A program made the translations under genes and the position numbers. A stretch of DNA of 11,215 nt from Alloiococcus sp035301245 (GTDB lineage Bacteria > Bacillota > Bacilli > Lactobacillales > Carnobacteriaceae_A), in NCBI GenBank assembly GCA_035301245.1, contig DATGUS010000024.1, forward strand, positions 1 to 11,215. Reading direction: 5' to 3'. Shown piece by piece: positions 1 to 6,931 of this stretch. The notes under the pieces were generated by a model that made no database searches, was not told the origin of the DNA, and was given only the letters and a program-made list of their open reading frames with translations. The number at the start of each line of letters is the position of its first letter. Positions within the stretch are counted from its first letter, which is position 1.

Positions 1-273
1 GACCCAACGAAAACATATCAACTTAATGATCAGTCAGAAGATATTAAAAATATTAATGCTTTACTGAATGTATTAGGTTATGACGTTTCGGATACGGATG
101 TCTTTACTGAAGCGACGCAGAGAGCTGTTGAACATTTGCAAGAAGAGCATGATATTGAACAGACAGGTCAAATGAACGAAACAACAGCTATCCGCTTAAT
201 GCAAGATGTGAGAGATTATATTTCTGAAAATGACAAACAATTAAAAGAGGCTGTTGAACAATTAAATCAATAG
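1..273 (+). CDS. C-terminal end of a probable S41-family (CtpA-type) processing protease with a peptidoglycan-binding domain; 5' partial
   Basis: The reading frame is open from the first base and ends at TAG 271-273, giving the last 90 residues of a protein that begins outside the window. Residues 12-75 look like a PG_binding_1 domain: a helical repeat with the pattern 'SEDIKNINALLNVLGY', then 'FTEATQRAVEHLQEEH' and 'TGQMNETTAIRLM'. The tail is acidic, polar and helical. In Bacilli this domain commonly forms the C-terminus of secreted or membrane-anchored S41 carboxyl-terminal proteases, and the leading DPTKTY resembles the linker after that catalytic domain. The protease assignment is inferred, because no catalytic residues lie in the window. 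Another cell-wall protein with the same domain is possible. lepB begins 38 bases downstream with no terminator between, so the two are probably cotranscribed and both would act at the outer face of the membrane. Confidence 0.7.
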   Translation, partial: DPTKTYQLNDQSEDIKNINALLNVLGYDVSDTDVFTEATQRAVEHLQEEHDIEQTGQMNETTAIRLMQDVRDYISENDKQLKEAVEQLNQ

Positions 274-311
274 CGGCCGTTAGAAAACACGCATAGAAAG
301 CAGGTGTATGG

Positions 312-926
312 GTGAATAATCCATCAAATCGTCATATATGCACCAAAAGACAACAAGATAAAGAACCAAAACAATCATCATTTTTTAGTGAATTGATTAG
401 TACCATCATCTATATTGTCGTTATCACAGGAATATTTATGCTGATCCAGCATTTCTTATTTGCTTTAGTTAGTGTTGACGGCCAGTCCATGGCACCGACG
501 TTAGAGCACAACGATCGTCTAGTTTTAAATAAAGTTAGTTCTATTGATCGTTTTGATATTGTAGTTTTTCCGGCACCTGATGATCCTGAGAAAAAATATA
601 TCAAACGTGTTATCGGTGTTCCCGGTGATGAGATTGAATACCGGGAAGATGTGCTTTATCTCAATGGACATCAAGTGGATGAACCTTATTTAGATCATTA
701 TCATCAGGAAGAATATTTTTCTTCTTACATCACAGGAAACTTTTCACTACAATCTTTATATGGTACACAAACAGTACCAGAAGGGCAGTATTTCGTTTTA
801 GGAGATAACCGATTAAATTCACGAGACAGTCGCTCTTTTGGCTTTATCGATGGGGAGTTAATCGATGGCGAAACGCAAATACAGTTGTGGCCACTTGATG
901 AGATTGGTATGATAGATGAGAATTGA
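312..926 (+). CDS. lepB: Signal peptidase I (type I leader peptidase)
   Basis: This 204-residue membrane serine protease removes signal peptides from exported proteins on the outer side of the membrane. It has one N-terminal membrane segment at about residues 29-51, preceded by a polar, basic cytoplasmic stretch. The catalytic Ser59 lies in DGQSMAPTL and the general base Lys98 in YIKRVIGVPGD. The conserved box GDNRLNSRDSRSFG spans residues 164-177. Length and motif order fit the short Gram-positive S26A family. The start is GTG 312: the frame is closed by a stop at 294-296, there is no ATG in frame between, and a GCAGGTG ribosome-binding-like sequence lies just upstream. The nearby ATG at 308 is out of frame and stops after three codons. 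A strong hairpin terminator follows the stop codon. Identity is certain; the paralogue number cannot be judged here. Confidence 0.95.
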   Translation: MNNPSNRHICTKRQQDKEPKQSSFFSELISTIIYIVVITGIFMLIQHFLFALVSVDGQSMAPTLEHNDRLVLNKVSSIDRFDIVVFPAPDDPEKKYIKRVIGVPGDEIEYREDVLYLNGHQVDEPYLDHYHQEEYFSSYITGNFSLQSLYGTQTVPEGQYFVLGDNRLNSRDSRSFGFIDGELIDGETQIQLWPLDEIGMIDEN

Positions 927-956
927 AGTTGAAGTTTAAACACAATTGAAGATTAT
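921..956 (+). promoter_or_regulatory. Possible rbgA promoter between the lepB stop and its terminator
   Basis: TTGAAG at 929-934 and GATTAT at 951-956 are 16 bases apart and each matches 4 of 6 consensus bases. TTGAAG occurs three times here (923, 929, 946). Only about 20 bases separate the lepB terminator from the rbgA ATG, too few for a promoter, so rbgA needs either read-through or a promoter upstream of the hairpin. Initiation from this site would fall near 963, inside the left arm of the terminator. Sequence match only. Confidence 0.3.
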
Positions 957-957
957 G

Positions 958-989
958 AAAAAGGTCGTGACAAGAGTCAGACCTTTTTT
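958..989 (+). terminator. Rho-independent terminator after lepB
   Basis: The left arm AAAAAGGTC (958-966), a bulged G967 and TGAC (968-971) pair with GTCA (976-979) and GACCTTTTT (980-988) around an AAGA tetraloop. Six T residues (984-989) follow the GACC. The structure is strong and well placed to end the protease-lepB transcript. Confidence 0.85.
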
Positions 990-1010
990 ACTGAAAAGGA
1001 GTAAACAATT

Positions 1011-1883
1011 ATGTCACATATTCAGTGGTATCCTGGACATATGGCTAAAGCTAAGCGCGAATTCCAGGAAAAATTAAAATTAGTTGATGTCGTTTTAGAA
1101 TTAATTGATGCAAGAGTGCCGTACTCGAGTTCTAACCCGATGCTTGATGAAATTGTTGGAGAAAAACCACGGGTAAAGGTATTAATGAAAGCAGACTTAG
1201 CTGATCCCAATCGTACAAAAGAATGGTTGAAATATTATGAAGATCAAGGCTTTATGGCAATCGCCATTAACGCCAAACACAATCAAGATATGAAAGATGT
1301 CCTTCAGTATACGAAAAAAGCACTTGAATCTTGGTATGCAAAACGTGAAGAAAAAGGCCTACAAGATCGTGCAATCCGTGCGGTAAGTGTTGGTATACCT
1401 AACGTAGGCAAATCGACACTCATCAATCGATTTGCTGGTAAAAACATTGCGCAGACCGGTAATAAACCAGGTGTTACTAAAGCACAACAGTGGATTAAGT
1501 ATAAGCAAGAGCTTGAACTTCTAGATACACCAGGTATTTTATGGCCAAAATTCGAAGACCAAGAAGTAGGAAAAAAACTAGCAGTGACCGGTGCTATTAA
1601 AGATACACTTCTTTATTTAGATGATATCGTTTTATATGCGATGGATTATTTCAGAGAACATTATCCAGGTCGTTTTGCTCAAAGATATAAATTAAACCAA
1701 GGTATGATTGAACAGATGTCATCACCGGATGTGCTGCTTGAAATCACAAAAAAACGCGGATTCAGAGATGATTATGAACGAGCTGCTGAGATGATTATTC
1801 ATGAGTTGCGTAAAGGATTACTTGGCCGTTTCACATTAGAATTACCAGAGGATATTAAAGTTGATGAAGAAACAGACAATTAA
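1011..1883 (+). CDS. rbgA: Ribosome biogenesis GTPase RbgA (YlqF)
   Basis: This 290-residue circularly permuted GTPase acts in late assembly of the 50S subunit. The family signature is at the N-terminus (HIQWYPGHMAKA, residues 3-14). The permuted order is visible: the G4 region LMKADLAD at 58-65, the G1 P-loop GIPNVGKST at 128-136, the G2 region around NKPGVT at 151-156, and G3 DTPG at 172-175 followed by ILWPKFED. The helical C-terminal domain (about 205-290) contains GFRDDYERAAE at 250-260. G4 normally reads NKxD, but here the Asn position is Met59 (codon ATG 1185-1187), while Lys60 and Asp62 are kept. The start has AAGGAG at 996-1001, nine bases upstream. The 3' end overlaps rnhB by 20 bases, a pairing common in Bacilli. 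Function is firmly assigned by similarity; the effect of the G4 change is unknown. Confidence 0.95.
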   Translation: MSHIQWYPGHMAKAKREFQEKLKLVDVVLELIDARVPYSSSNPMLDEIVGEKPRVKVLMKADLADPNRTKEWLKYYEDQGFMAIAINAKHNQDMKDVLQYTKKALESWYAKREEKGLQDRAIRAVSVGIPNVGKSTLINRFAGKNIAQTGNKPGVTKAQQWIKYKQELELLDTPGILWPKFEDQEVGKKLAVTGAIKDTLLYLDDIVLYAMDYFREHYPGRFAQRYKLNQGMIEQMSSPDVLLEITKKRGFRDDYERAAEMIIHELRKGLLGRFTLELPEDIKVDEETDN

Positions 1884-2655
1884 AGAAATCAAAGAGGCAC
1901 TGAAATCCATCACAGAAGAAACCGATTATATAAAAAGGCTTCGTGAAGATGACCGTGCTGGTGTTCAAACAGCTTTAAAACAGTGGGATAGAAAGCAATT
2001 GAAAATGAAAGAATTAGAAGAGGCTTATATCTATCGTCATCAATATGAAAAGCACTATTTAGATCAAGGCTTCCAATATATTGCTGGTGTGGATGAAGTA
2101 GGGCGCGGACCATTAGCGGGTCCAGTCGTTTGTGCAGCAGTTATTTTAAATCCAAACGATCCAATTATTGGCTTAAATGATTCAAAAGCATTGAGTGAGA
2201 AGAAACGCCTTAAATTATACAATGAGATTTATGATAAAGCCATTGCGGTTTCTGTAGCTCAAGCAACATCAGAACAAATTGATTCACTTAATATATATCA
2301 AGCTACAAGAAGAGCGATGAAAGAAGCAGTAATGAATCTTTCTCCTGCAGCAGATTGTATACTAGCAGATGCGATGACTTTGGATATTGACATCACTCAA
2401 GAATCAATTGTTAAAGGGGATAGTCAAAGCAACAGTATTGCAGCAGCAAGTATTATTGCAAAAGTTACTCGAGATAATTTGATGCGTGATTATGCAAAAG
2501 AGTATCCTCAGTATGATTTTGAAAACAATGTCGGTTACGGAACAAAAAAACATTTAGAAGGTCTAGAGCAAGTTGGACCTTGCCCAATTCATCGTAAAAG
2601 TTTTGAGCCAGTTAAATCAATGATTGGCGAAAGCTTAAATTTATTTGACTATTAA
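1864..2655 (+). CDS. rnhB: Ribonuclease HII
   Basis: This 263-residue enzyme cuts the RNA strand of RNA-DNA hybrids and starts removal of misincorporated ribonucleotides. The DEDD metal ligands, numbered from ATG 1864, are Asp77 and Glu78 in GVDEVGRGPLAGPVV, Asp169 in LADAMTLD and Asp186 in KGDSQSN. The downstream block SIAAASIIAKVTRD and the C-terminal HRKSFEPVK motif are also present. An N-terminal extension of about 70 polar, helical residues precedes the nuclease core, as is usual for Firmicutes RNase HII. I chose ATG 1864 over the adjacent in-frame TTG 1861 because AGAGGA at 1847-1852 lies 11 bases before it. The gene overlaps the rbgA 3' end by 20 bases, suggesting cotranscription and perhaps translational coupling. 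A terminator follows. Confidence 0.95.
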   Translation: MKKQTIKEIKEALKSITEETDYIKRLREDDRAGVQTALKQWDRKQLKMKELEEAYIYRHQYEKHYLDQGFQYIAGVDEVGRGPLAGPVVCAAVILNPNDPIIGLNDSKALSEKKRLKLYNEIYDKAIAVSVAQATSEQIDSLNIYQATRRAMKEAVMNLSPAADCILADAMTLDIDITQESIVKGDSQSNSIAAASIIAKVTRDNLMRDYAKEYPQYDFENNVGYGTKKHLEGLEQVGPCPIHRKSFEPVKSMIGESLNLFDY

Positions 2656-2680
2656 TCATGATTTTAAAAATAGAAATTAG

Positions 2681-2715
2681 ATCACTAATTTTCGTAAGAT
2701 AATTAGTGGTTTTTT
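2681..2715 (+). terminator. Rho-independent terminator after rnhB
   Basis: CACTAATT (2683-2690) pairs exactly with AATTAGTG (2701-2708) around a 10-base loop, extended outward by U-G and A-U pairs. A T-run from 2710 to 2715 follows. The stem is AT-rich, so efficiency may be moderate. It closes the rbgA-rnhB unit and overlaps the earliest possible dprA start (GTG 2706), which argues against that start. Confidence 0.75.
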
Positions 2716-2768
2716 CTGTCTTTTGCGTATTATATGGCGATGAAGAAATTAACGCAAGAGGTGACGAA

Positions 2769-3644
2769 ATGAATTGTTTATTTACAGTTGAGGAGTTCAT
2801 TATCTTACTAACAGAGTGCCAAACCATACGTGTGGAAGATCGTTGGTTGCTCCTAGTTGAACACTTTCCTTCATTATTAAATACACTAGATTTTAATTGG
2901 TTAGAAAATATACGTCTCACCTCCAGACGACGAAAAGCATTTAAAGATTATTTAGTAGATATTAATATAGAAGAAACTTTCAAAAAGTACCAAAATCAAT
3001 CATGGAAGTATGTCACATTTTTTGATTTAGACTATCCGTTATTATTAAAAGAAAGTTATACGCCACCGTTGTTACTCTACTATAAGGGCGATATCGCCCT
3101 TGCTTCCAGACCAACACTTGCTGTTATAGGTGCACGAAATCATAGTGAATATAGTGTCAACTGTTTAGAAAAATTATTGCCACCTATCATTAATGAAGAA
3201 ATTGTCATTGTTAGTGGATTAGCCAGAGGCGTTGATACCTTAGCGCATAAGCTAGCAGTTCTTCATAACGGGCAAACCGTAGCTGTGATCGGATGTGGGT
3301 TAGATGTTGTGTATCCCAAAGAGAATAAATCCCTTCAAGAACATCTTTGTAATAATCATTTGGTTCTCAGTGAATACCCACCTGATATCAAACCACAAAA
3401 GACTCACTTTCCAATGCGAAACCGAATTATTGCCGGCATTAGTCAAGGCGTTTTAATTACGGAAGCACGTAGACGCAGTGGGACATTAATAACAGCACGC
3501 ATGGCTTTAGATGAGGGGCGTGATATTTATGTTGTACCAGGCCCAATTAATCAACCATTATCTGAAGGAACGAATCGGTTAATAGTTGAAGGAGCTACGC
3601 CCATTATTGATGCAGTACAGATTATAAATGACCGACTTTTTTAA
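2769..3644 (+). CDS. dprA: DNA-processing protein DprA (Smf)
   Basis: This 291-residue protein binds incoming single-stranded DNA during natural transformation, protects it and loads RecA. It is also widely kept in bacteria not known to be competent. The N-terminal 75 residues are helical and divergent. The Rossmann-like core runs from about 105 to 285 with YKGD (105-108), VIGARNHSEYS (119-129), SGLARGVDTLAH (149-160), GCGLDVVYP (175-183), FPMRNRIIAG (214-223), SGTLITARMA (237-246) and VVPGP (255-259). It ends soon after the core, so there is no C-terminal winged-helix domain, as in some Lactobacillales DprA. ATG 2769 has AGAGGTGA about five bases upstream. The frame is open back to GTG 2706, but that lies inside the rnhB terminator and has no ribosome binding site. 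No terminator lies between dprA and topA. Confidence 0.94.
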   Translation: MNCLFTVEEFIILLTECQTIRVEDRWLLLVEHFPSLLNTLDFNWLENIRLTSRRRKAFKDYLVDINIEETFKKYQNQSWKYVTFFDLDYPLLLKESYTPPLLLYYKGDIALASRPTLAVIGARNHSEYSVNCLEKLLPPIINEEIVIVSGLARGVDTLAHKLAVLHNGQTVAVIGCGLDVVYPKENKSLQEHLCNNHLVLSEYPPDIKPQKTHFPMRNRIIAGISQGVLITEARRRSGTLITARMALDEGRDIYVVPGPINQPLSEGTNRLIVEGATPIIDAVQIINDRLF

Positions 3645-3662
3645 AATAAGAAAAAATAAAAG

Positions 3663-3692
3663 TTGACAAACCGCTCCTCGTTAACCTATTAT
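3663..3692 (+). promoter_or_regulatory. topA promoter (sigma-A type)
   Basis: A perfect -35 TTGACA at 3663-3668 and a -10 TATTAT at 3687-3692 are separated by 18 bases. The predicted start near 3699 gives a leader of about 35 bases to the TTG start at 3734. The spacer contains GCTCCTC (3673-3679), an exact complement of GAGGAGC at the topA ribosome binding site (3720-3726). This is the best promoter match seen in the window. Confidence 0.7.
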
Positions 3693-3733
3693 GTTAAGCG
3701 ATCGTATTTATGAATTTGAGAGGAGCCTGTATT

Positions 3734-5800
3734 TTGTCCTATAAATATTTAGTTATTGTCGAATCACCGGCTAAAGCTAAAACAATTGAAAAATATCTTG
3801 GGCGTCAATATAAGGTCGTTGCCAGTAAAGGGCATATTAGAGATTTGCCGAAAAGTCGCATGGCTATTGACTTTGAAGATGATTATACACCAGAATATAT
3901 AACTATCCGCGGCAAAGGCCCGGTAATCAAGGATTTAAAAAAATACGCTAAGAAAGCGGAGAAAGTTTATCTCGCAGCCGACCCGGACCGTGAAGGAGAG
4001 GCCATTGCTTGGCATTTAAGTTATGTTTTAGATTTAGATCGTGAAGAAGAAAATCGCGTTGTATTTAACGAGATTACTAAAGATGCTGTTAAAAATGCCT
4101 TTAAATCACCACGAAAACTAAATCCAGATTTAATCGATTCACAACAAGCTAGACGTGTACTTGACCGTATTGTGGGATATAAGATTAGTCCATTATTATG
4201 GAAGAAAGTGAAACGAGGCTTAAGTGCTGGTCGTGTACAATCGGTTGCTTTGAAGATGATTTGTGACCGTGAAGAAGAAATAAAAAAGTTCAAACCAGAA
4301 GAGTATTGGTCAATTAGTGCGAAGTTTAAAAAATCTACACGTAAATTTGATGCGAAATTCTTCCGTTTTGATAATAAAAAGAAAGATTTACCGAATAATA
4401 ATGCGGTTAAAGAAGTGCTTGATCGAATTGATGAATCAAGTTCTTTTGATGTTAAAAAAGTAGAAAAAAGTGAACGACGTAAAAACCCACAAGCGCCGTT
4501 TACAACTTCTAGTTTGCAACAAGAAGCTGCAAATCGTTTGAACTTTAGAACTGGTAAAACCATGATGATCGCTCAACAACTTTATGAAGGGATCAAGATT
4601 GGTCGAGGTGCTGCAACGGGATTAATTACTTATATGCGTACCGATTCGAAACGGATTTCAAATACTGCAAAAGCTGAAGTAACAAACTTTATTCATGATG
4701 AATACGGTAAAGAATACGCATCAGGAAGTAAAAAAACGGCGAAGAATGCAACGAGTGCACAAGATGCTCACGAAGCAATTCGCCCAACTAGTGCGATGCG
4801 TAAACCTGAAGATATTGAAAAATATCTAACCAAAGATCAATACAAACTTTATAATTTAATTTGGTCACGTTTTGTAGCTAGCCAGATGAAACCAGCGCTT
4901 TACGATACGATGAAAGTTGATATTGAACAGAATGGTGTAACTTTTAGAGCGAATGGATCAAAAATCAAGTTTCAAGGTTATCAAAAAGTTTATCGTGACT
5001 TCTCTAAACAAAAAGATAATATCTTACCTGATATGTCAGAAGGCGATACAGTGAAGTTAGACAAACTTGATTCTGAGCAACACTTTACGCAACCACCTGC
5101 AAGATACAGCGAAGCGACACTCATTCGAACGTTAGAAGAAAATGGTGTTGGTCGTCCTTCAACCTATGCACCAACATTAGGAACGCTACTTAAACGCTAC
5201 TATGTGACATTAACTAGCAAACGTTTTGAACCAACAGAACTAGGTGTAATTGTCAACGACATCGTAGTGGAATTTTTCCCAGATATCGTTAACGTCAACT
5301 TCACTGCTGATCTTGAAGAGGATTTAGATGAGGTTGAAGAAGGTAAGAAAGAATGGGTTAAAGTGATTGATCAATTCTATCAAGGTTTCGAAAAAGATTT
5401 TACAAAAGCTGAAGAAGAGATGGAAGAAATCGAAATTGAAGATGAACCGGCAGGATTTGACTGTGAAAAATGTGGTCATGAAATGGTTATTAAAATGGGT
5501 CGTTACGGTAAATTCTATGCGTGTTCTAACTTCCCAGACTGTCGAAATACAAAACCGATTCTGAAAAAAGTTGGTACTACTTGTCCAAAATGTGAAAAAG
5601 GCGAAGTAGTGGAACGTAAATCGAAAAAAGGTCGTATTTTCTACGGTTGTGAACGCTACCCAGATTGTGACTTTACATCGTGGGATAAACCTTTACCAAG
5701 ATCTTGTCCAAAATGTGATGAGTTCTTAGTTGAAAAACGGACACGTTCAAAAGTTCAAGTAAAATGTTCGAACTGTGACTACAAAGAAGAAAGTCAATAA
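3734..5800 (+). CDS. topA: DNA topoisomerase I (type IA)
   Basis: This 688-residue enzyme relaxes negative supercoils through a transient 5'-phosphotyrosine link. The Toprim domain opens with YLVIVESPAKAKTIEKYLG (Glu10) and contains the acidic triad DPDREGE at 83-89. The catalytic Tyr300 is in GLITYMRTDS. Three C-terminal four-cysteine zinc fingers have ligands at 577/580/597/603, 617/620/639/645 and 658/661/678/681. Length is normal for Bacilli. The start is TTG 3734: AGGAG at 3721-3725 lies eight bases upstream, and the protein then begins MSYKYLVIVES like its relatives. ATG 3710 in the same frame would add eight residues, but it lies only about 10 bases from the predicted transcription start and has no ribosome binding site. 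A terminator follows the gene. trmFO, often next in Bacilli, is absent. Confidence 0.96.
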   Translation: MSYKYLVIVESPAKAKTIEKYLGRQYKVVASKGHIRDLPKSRMAIDFEDDYTPEYITIRGKGPVIKDLKKYAKKAEKVYLAADPDREGEAIAWHLSYVLDLDREEENRVVFNEITKDAVKNAFKSPRKLNPDLIDSQQARRVLDRIVGYKISPLLWKKVKRGLSAGRVQSVALKMICDREEEIKKFKPEEYWSISAKFKKSTRKFDAKFFRFDNKKKDLPNNNAVKEVLDRIDESSSFDVKKVEKSERRKNPQAPFTTSSLQQEAANRLNFRTGKTMMIAQQLYEGIKIGRGAATGLITYMRTDSKRISNTAKAEVTNFIHDEYGKEYASGSKKTAKNATSAQDAHEAIRPTSAMRKPEDIEKYLTKDQYKLYNLIWSRFVASQMKPALYDTMKVDIEQNGVTFRANGSKIKFQGYQKVYRDFSKQKDNILPDMSEGDTVKLDKLDSEQHFTQPPARYSEATLIRTLEENGVGRPSTYAPTLGTLLKRYYVTLTSKRFEPTELGVIVNDIVVEFFPDIVNVNFTADLEEDLDEVEEGKKEWVKVIDQFYQGFEKDFTKAEEEMEEIEIEDEPAGFDCEKCGHEMVIKMGRYGKFYACSNFPDCRNTKPILKKVGTTCPKCEKGEVVERKSKKGRIFYGCERYPDCDFTSWDKPLPRSCPKCDEFLVEKRTRSKVQVKCSNCDYKEESQ

Positions 5801-5807
5801 TCATTGT

Positions 5808-5840
5808 AAGATCTATGCTCATTGAAGCATGGATCTTTTT
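5808..5840 (+). terminator. Rho-independent terminator after topA
   Basis: AAGATCTATGCT (5808-5819) pairs with AGCATGGATCTT (5826-5837) with one T-G wobble, around the loop CATTGA. A T-run continues to 5840. It begins eight bases after the topA stop, so topA transcription should end here and xerC needs its own promoter. Confidence 0.85.
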
Positions 5841-5933
5841 ATGATTTATGAATTAAGATTGCTAAATTTTAACAAGATATTTTTATCACACTATCTTCAG
5901 ACTTTCTACCGATTATTTGTCTAATATTACGGC

Positions 5934-5939
5934 TATAAT
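5934..5939 (+). promoter_or_regulatory. Candidate xerC-hslVU promoter (-10 element only)
   Basis: A perfect TATAAT lies 42 bases before the xerC TTG start in the 140-base gap after the topA terminator. No convincing -35 is present at 16-18 bases; TTGTCT at 5917-5922 is too close. TACAAT at 5950-5955 is a second possible -10. A promoter is expected here because of the upstream terminator, but the exact element is uncertain. Confidence 0.35.
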
Positions 5940-5980
5940 AGAAGTATGTTACAATAATAGATGTGTGCGAGGTGAATGCA

Positions 5981-6874
5981 TTGAGTAAAGATTACATCGG
6001 TTTATTTAGTGATTATTTAATTTATGAAAGACATTATTCTGAATTAACAAACAAAGCGTATCGAGATGATGTTCGTCATTTCCAAACTTTTCTAAATGAT
6101 TCAGGGGATGATGATTTGCTTAAAGTTACCGTGGTGGATGCTAGAATCTATCTTGGTTATTTATCTGAAAGTGAATATAGTCGCTCAAGCATTTCACGCA
6201 AGATTTCGAGTGTTCGAGCCTTTTATCAATTTTTACTACAAAATAATTTAATTGATTTAAACCCGTTTGCTTATTTAAATGTGAAGAAAAAAGATCTGAC
6301 CTTACCGAAATTTTTTTATAATGAAGAAATGGAAGTTTTATTTAAAACAGTGGAAGGCACTGAACCTTTAGATATTCGAAACATGGCACTTCTAGAAGTT
6401 TTATATGGAACTGGTATTCGCGTCAGTGAGTGTCAGCAGATTAAGTTGGCACATATTGATTTTGAAATGTCTGTTTTGTATGTAAAAGGAAAAGGAAATA
6501 AAGAACGTTATGTCCCATTTGGCTATTATGCAGCGGAAGCTATGAAAAATTATATTAAAGGTGCTCGCAGTGAATTAATGGCAAAAAGTCATAGCGATCA
6601 TGATTATTTATTTGTTAACGCTAGAGGTGAACATATTACCACTGAAGGTATTTCGTACATCTTAAACCAACTCATTAAAAAATCGAGTTTAAATTCCGAT
6701 ATTCATCCTCACATGTTGAGACATACATTTGCAACACATCTTTTAAATAATGGGGCGGACATGCGAACGGTTCAAGAACTCTTAGGACATCAAAGTTTAT
6801 CTTCGACACAAATCTATGCCCATGTAACGAAAGAACATCTGCAGCAGTCATATAATCAATTTCATCCAAGATAA
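5981..6874 (+). CDS. xerC: Tyrosine recombinase XerC
   Basis: This 297-residue site-specific recombinase resolves chromosome dimers at dif, normally with XerD. The N-terminal SAM-like DNA-binding domain (about 1-100) is followed by the catalytic domain. Active-site residues, numbered from TTG 5981, are Arg147 (GTGIRVSE), Lys171 (VKGKGNKER), His244 and Arg247 (HPHMLRH), His270 (LLGHQSLSSTQ) and the nucleophile Tyr279 (QIYAHVTKEHL). The start is TTG 5981, with GAGGTGA at 5969-5975 in the right place, giving MSKDYIGLF. The in-frame GTG 5963 and GTG 5972 lie before or within that ribosome binding site. Placement directly before hslVU is the classic Bacilli arrangement (codV-codW-codX in B. subtilis) and supports XerC over XerD or a phage integrase. 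Confidence 0.93.
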   Translation: MSKDYIGLFSDYLIYERHYSELTNKAYRDDVRHFQTFLNDSGDDDLLKVTVVDARIYLGYLSESEYSRSSISRKISSVRAFYQFLLQNNLIDLNPFAYLNVKKKDLTLPKFFYNEEMEVLFKTVEGTEPLDIRNMALLEVLYGTGIRVSECQQIKLAHIDFEMSVLYVKGKGNKERYVPFGYYAAEAMKNYIKGARSELMAKSHSDHDYLFVNARGEHITTEGISYILNQLIKKSSLNSDIHPHMLRHTFATHLLNNGADMRTVQELLGHQSLSSTQIYAHVTKEHLQQSYNQFHPR

Positions 6875-6878
6875 TAGG

Positions 6879-6908
6879 TGACTGCTTTAAAACTAAAATT
6901 ATTATACT
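6879..6908 (+). promoter_or_regulatory. Weak possible internal promoter before hslV
   Basis: TATACT at 6903-6908 matches the -10 consensus at five of six positions. A poor -35 (GTGACT 6879-6884) lies 18 bases before it, in the 57-base xerC-hslV gap. hslV could equally be read from the xerC promoter, since no terminator separates them. Confidence 0.25.
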
Positions 6909-6931
6909 GAATCTTTATTGGAGGAATTTTA

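Noticed and set aside
2706..2768. N-terminal extension of dprA from GTG 2706
   Set aside because: The codon sits in the right arm of the rnhB terminator and has no ribosome binding site, while ATG 2769 has one.
2734..2772. 12-codon frame whose TGA overlaps the dprA ATG, a possible leader peptide
   Set aside because: Neither ATG 2734 nor ATG 2740 has a ribosome binding site, and the peptide has no attenuation-like feature such as repeated codons or a following terminator.
4021..4563. 180-codon frame antisense to topA
   Set aside because: It lies entirely opposite the conserved Toprim-to-active-site part of topA, with no ribosome binding site and a composition that mirrors the topA codons.
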